A DNA stretch of 64,000 nt from Draconibacterium sp. GTDB lineage: Bacteria > Bacteroidota > Bacteroidia > Bacteroidales > Prolixibacteraceae. The stretch covers positions 1 through 64,000 of the forward strand of contig JADIYN010000016.1 of the NCBI GenBank assembly GCA_016705335.1, given 5' to 3'. Both the position numbers and the translations under genes were made by a program. Shown one piece after another: positions 60,934 through 64,000 of the stretch; within the stretch, counting starts at the first letter, position 1; each line of letters begins with the position of its first letter. The notes under the pieces are model-generated. The model was given only the letters and a program-made list of their open reading frames with translations, was not told the origin of the DNA and searched no databases.

Positions 60934-62532
60934 ATGAAGAACGCAGCGACTTTTTTAATCCTGATATTTTTTATCAACCTTATTTTCACAAGTTGCAAAC
61001 CCGCAGTCGAAAAACAAAAACCCAACATTTTGTTTGCCATTGCCGACGATGCTTCGTGGAAACATTTTGGCGCCTACGGCTGCGACTGGGTAAAAACGCC
61101 AGCCTTTGACAGGGTTGCTGCTGAGGGAATTCTGTTTACCCGTGCCTACACACCCAATGCAAAATGCTCCCCTTCGCGGTCGTGCATATTAACCGGACGA
61201 AACAGCTGGCAACTGGAAGAAGCCGCCAACCACTCCCCTCTTTTCCCCGCAAAATTTAAAACTTATGCCGAAGCGCTGGGCGAAAACGGCTATTTTGTCG
61301 GAAGCGTTGCCAAAGGCTGGGCACCGGGCGATCCGGGCGAAATAAACGGAATAAAACGACAACTGACAGGACCGAAATTCGATGAATTTAAAACCGATCC
61401 TCCTGCAAAATACATATCGAACAATGACTATTCGAAAAACTTTGAAGCTTTTCTGGATGCACGGCCTGCCGGACAACCGTTTTGTTTTTGGTATGGAAGT
61501 ACCGAACCTCACCGCGAATACGAGTTTGAAGCCGGTGAAAGAATAGGAGGTAAAAACATTTCAGAAATAGTTGAAGTTCCGGCATTTTGGCCCGATGTGG
61601 ATACGATTCGCAAAGATATGCTCGACTATGCTTTTGAAATTGAATATTTCGACAGTCACCTGCAAAAAATGCTTCAAAAGCTCGAAGAAATTGGCGAACT
61701 TGAAAATACAATCGTAATTGTTACTGCAGATAACGGAATGCCGTTTCCGCGAATTAAAGGCCAGGTTTATGAATATTCGAACCACCTGCCACTGGCGATT
61801 ATGTGGCCCAATGGAATTAAAAATCCAGGACGAGTGGTTGATGATTTTGTAAATTTTATCGACTTCGCCCCAACTTATCTTGAAGTTGCCGGACTAACAG
61901 TCGAAGAGACAGGAATGCAGCCGGTTACAGGAAAAAGTTTAACCGATATTTTTAATTCAGAAAATGAAGGAATTGTAAATTCAGCACGCAATTTTGTACT
62001 TGTTGGAAAGGAAAGGCATGACGTTGGCCGCCCAAATGACCAGGGTTACCCTGTGCGCGGCATTATCAAAGATGAATTTCTTTACCTCCGAAATTTTCAC
62101 CCGGAACGCTGGCCCCTTGGAAACCCTGAAACAGGTTACCTTAATTGTGATGGAAGTCCCACAAAAACTTATATCCTCGACACCCGCCGCAAAAAAGGCA
62201 ATTGGGAGTACTGGCAGCTAAATTTTGGAAAACGTGTTCCTGAAGAACTTTACAACATTGTGGATGATCCGTTTTGCATGAAGAATTTGGTTGGCATGAA
62301 AGATTATGCTGAACTGAAATTAATTATGGAAACCGAAATGGTTCAAAAGCTCACCGAACAGGGCGACCCCCGAATTTACGGAGATGGAAATATTTTCGAT
62401 AATTATCCATATCAGGGCGAAGTTCGGAATTATTACAACCGCTATATGGCAGGAGAAAAAGTAAAAGCAGGTTGGGTAAACGAATCTGACTATGATGAAT
62501 CGCTTGAACCTGCGCCAAAAGAACCGGAGTGA
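60934..62532 (+). CDS. Sulfatase (S1 family), exported lipoprotein
   Basis: Removes sulfate esters or N-sulfate from a polysaccharide. The 532-residue protein has a lipoprotein signal (LIFFINLIFTSCKP), the metal site IADDASWKHFGAYG, and the formylglycine motif CSPSR in NAKCSPSRSCILTGR, with TADNGMPFPR holding further metal ligands. The C-S-P-S-R form is matured by FGE in the cell. The NILFAIADDAS start and overall length fit heparan-sulfate-type N-sulfatases (S1_8-like), but substrate is inferred. It is 88 bases before the DUF2264 gene on the same strand. Confidence 0.93.
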   Translation: MKNAATFLILIFFINLIFTSCKPAVEKQKPNILFAIADDASWKHFGAYGCDWVKTPAFDRVAAEGILFTRAYTPNAKCSPSRSCILTGRNSWQLEEAANHSPLFPAKFKTYAEALGENGYFVGSVAKGWAPGDPGEINGIKRQLTGPKFDEFKTDPPAKYISNNDYSKNFEAFLDARPAGQPFCFWYGSTEPHREYEFEAGERIGGKNISEIVEVPAFWPDVDTIRKDMLDYAFEIEYFDSHLQKMLQKLEEIGELENTIVIVTADNGMPFPRIKGQVYEYSNHLPLAIMWPNGIKNPGRVVDDFVNFIDFAPTYLEVAGLTVEETGMQPVTGKSLTDIFNSENEGIVNSARNFVLVGKERHDVGRPNDQGYPVRGIIKDEFLYLRNFHPERWPLGNPETGYLNCDGSPTKTYILDTRRKKGNWEYWQLNFGKRVPEELYNIVDDPFCMKNLVGMKDYAELKLIMETEMVQKLTEQGDPRIYGDGNIFDNYPYQGEVRNYYNRYMAGEKVKAGWVNESDYDESLEPAPKEPE

Positions 62533-62620
62533 TTTGTTAAGATAATACAAACTCCTGCAAAAATCCAATCAAACAAACACAGGTTACAATTGTCATATTT
62601 GTATCTCAAATTAACCTGAT

Positions 62621-64000
62621 ATGAAACGAGTGTTTGAAGTAACAAATCCTGATTTTACAAAAAGCCCGCTGACGGGAATGACAAAGCAGCATTACATTGA
62701 GTTGGCAAAGTACTTATTGGAAAGGGCATTTACGCATGTTAAATCCATCGGTGATCCTATTTCATTTCCGATTGTACCGGGAAAAACATATCCGCAGCCA
62801 AATTCACCCGACTGGCGTTATCGATCAGCAGAATTTGAAGCGCTGGAAAGAACTTTCACATTGGCAGGTCCGCTGATTCATATCGACCCTGAGACTGAAA
62901 TTAAAGGTATAAACCTGCGCGATTATTATAGTTTACATATTTACAATGCGCTAACTCCGGGTCATGCAAATTCATTGCCGATGCCCGAAGATTTACCCGA
63001 TTCAACCTACCAGTACACCTGCGAATTCGGGGGTTTGTTCAAAACATTGCTGCTGATGCCCGAAACCATTTGGACCAGTTATTCAGAAGAGCAAAAAAAT
63101 GAGATGGTTGTTACCATTTCAAAATGGGCGCATCACCGCACTACACAAAACAACTGGCGCATTTTCAACATTATCACACTTTCATTCCTTAAAAAATATG
63201 GGTATGAAATTGATGACGACCTGCTGAAAAACCATTTATTGTGGGTGGCTTCCTATCATTCGGGAAATGGCTGGTATCTCGAACAAACCTACAACTACTA
63301 CTCAATCAGCCTTTTTATAGTTTACACAACCATCTGGAACCGCACTTTGGCGATGAATATTATCCTGAAATTGCTGCAATAATTGAAAAATCGGCCCAAA
63401 AATTAATGGAATCGCTTACCGGATTTTTTGGCCGCGACGGATATATAAACATGTGGTCGCGCAGCATTTGCTACCGCACCTGGGTTTCGGGAGCGTTTCC
63501 TGTTGCTTTTATGTTGAAGGATAAAACTTTGCTTGATCCGGGTTTGGCTCGTAGGCTTTGTTCTGGTTCGTTGCTCCAGTTTGTTACCCGCGAAGAATTT
63601 TTTGATAACGAAATACCTAGTTTGGGATTTTACGGGCAGAAGGAATATATGGTTCAAAATTACAGTTGCTCCGGCAGCCCGTTTTTAATGTTCCTGCCGT
63701 TTATTTGTTTGGCTTTACCCGATGATTCGCCCTTTTGGACAGCCACCGAAAACGAAGGTTTTTGGGAAGAACTGGGTTCAGAAACACGCGAAATTGTATT
63801 GGAAAATCCGGGTCTTGTTTTGGCCAATCACGGAAAAACAGGGACATCTGAAATCATTCCCGGAAAAGTTTATTATGATGATCCCAACTATTCAAAACTA
63901 ACATACAACACCCATTTCCCGTGGGAAGATCACAATCCGGCAGGCGGAACTTCGATGGAATACAGTTTCAGGAGCCTTGACCCACGCGACGTTCGGGGCG
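62621..64000 (+). CDS. DUF2264 (GH154-like) protein, N-terminal part (one frameshift, cut by window edge)
   Basis: (alpha/alpha)6-barrel protein of the DUF2264 family, some members of which are beta-glucuronidases in family GH154. The start shows NPDFTKSPLTGMTKQHYIELAKYLL and the core HHRTTQNNWRIFNIITLSFL. The frame breaks in the T run at 63312-63316; one base restores NYYSISLFYSLHNHLEPHFG, and the frame then stays open to the window end (GRDGYINMWSRSICYRTW ...). No signal peptide, so it is probably cytoplasmic. Together with the exported sulfatase it suggests use of a sulfated uronate-containing glycan. Confidence 0.85.

Noticed and set aside
60849..61040. Minus-strand frame overlapping the sulfatase start
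   Set aside because: Antisense to the sulfatase signal peptide, no family resemblance and no ribosome binding site.

Overview
The window comes from the chromosome of a low-GC Bacteroidota, most likely an anaerobic or microaerophilic member of the Bacteroidales/Marinilabiliales. This rests on the T9SS C-terminal sorting domain, PCMD, GSCFA and MG2/TonB-plug proteins, the GH57/GT4/debranching-enzyme glycogen trio, TAnnTTTG-type -7 promoter elements, a SufBCDSE Fe-S system with rubrerythrin, and a DksA-like protein with a degenerate zinc finger. The organism label is inference. I see no rRNA, tRNA, CRISPR array, phage or integrase.

Layout. 1-990: thiL (cut by the window edge). 1121-7612: sufBCDS, then sufE and a sufT-like DUF59 gene, with rubrerythrin antisense between them. 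7660-8917: broken Tat-exported enolase-superfamily gene. 9042-10415: frr and pyrH. 10461-12729: acyl-CoA ligase and its HTH-cupin regulator. 12846-23267: glycogen cluster read on the minus strand (glgB, GSCFA, debranching enzyme, GT4, GH57, glucan phosphorylase). 23407-26538: T9SS-exported duplicated protein, a 42-bp hairpin repeat array, and a PCMD protein. 26720-29165: MetY-like enzyme and a Fic protein. 29353-36420: complete ABC-2 drug-exporter operon (TetR, TolC, HlyD, two ATPases, two permeases). 36785-41440: unknown Cys-containing protein, MG2/TonB-plug protein, DUF1905/YdeI protein, queG. 41532-50296: a five-gene minus-strand operon (tetraheme cytochrome c fused to a SUMF1 domain, Tat-exported Gfo/Idh/MocA oxidoreductase, GT2, membrane glycosyltransferase with TPRs, small exported membrane protein), divergent from a membrane-spanning LamG/winged-helix regulator. 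50293-58632: housekeeping (folK, folB, pteridine-reductase-like SDR, ribE, cysS, lspA, dksA-like, ileS). 58880-59554: RAYT transposase with REP-like repeats inside its own gene. 59555-60933: a gene-poor stretch. 60934-64000: sulfatase and DUF2264/GH154-like protein.

Sequence quality shapes the whole annotation. About 30 single-base frameshifts break genes here, nearly all as one base missing from a short homopolymer, and they hit genes that must work (sufB, pyrH, cysS, ileS). They look like unpolished long-read errors, so I give each broken gene as one CDS across its full span and state where the frame breaks. Two in-frame stop codons (about 8367 and 24084) do not fit that error type.

The best candidate for a little-described system is 41532-50296. 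There a transmembrane one-component regulator faces an operon that pairs a membrane-anchored tetraheme cytochrome-SUMF1 fusion with an exported Gfo/Idh/MocA oxidoreductase.
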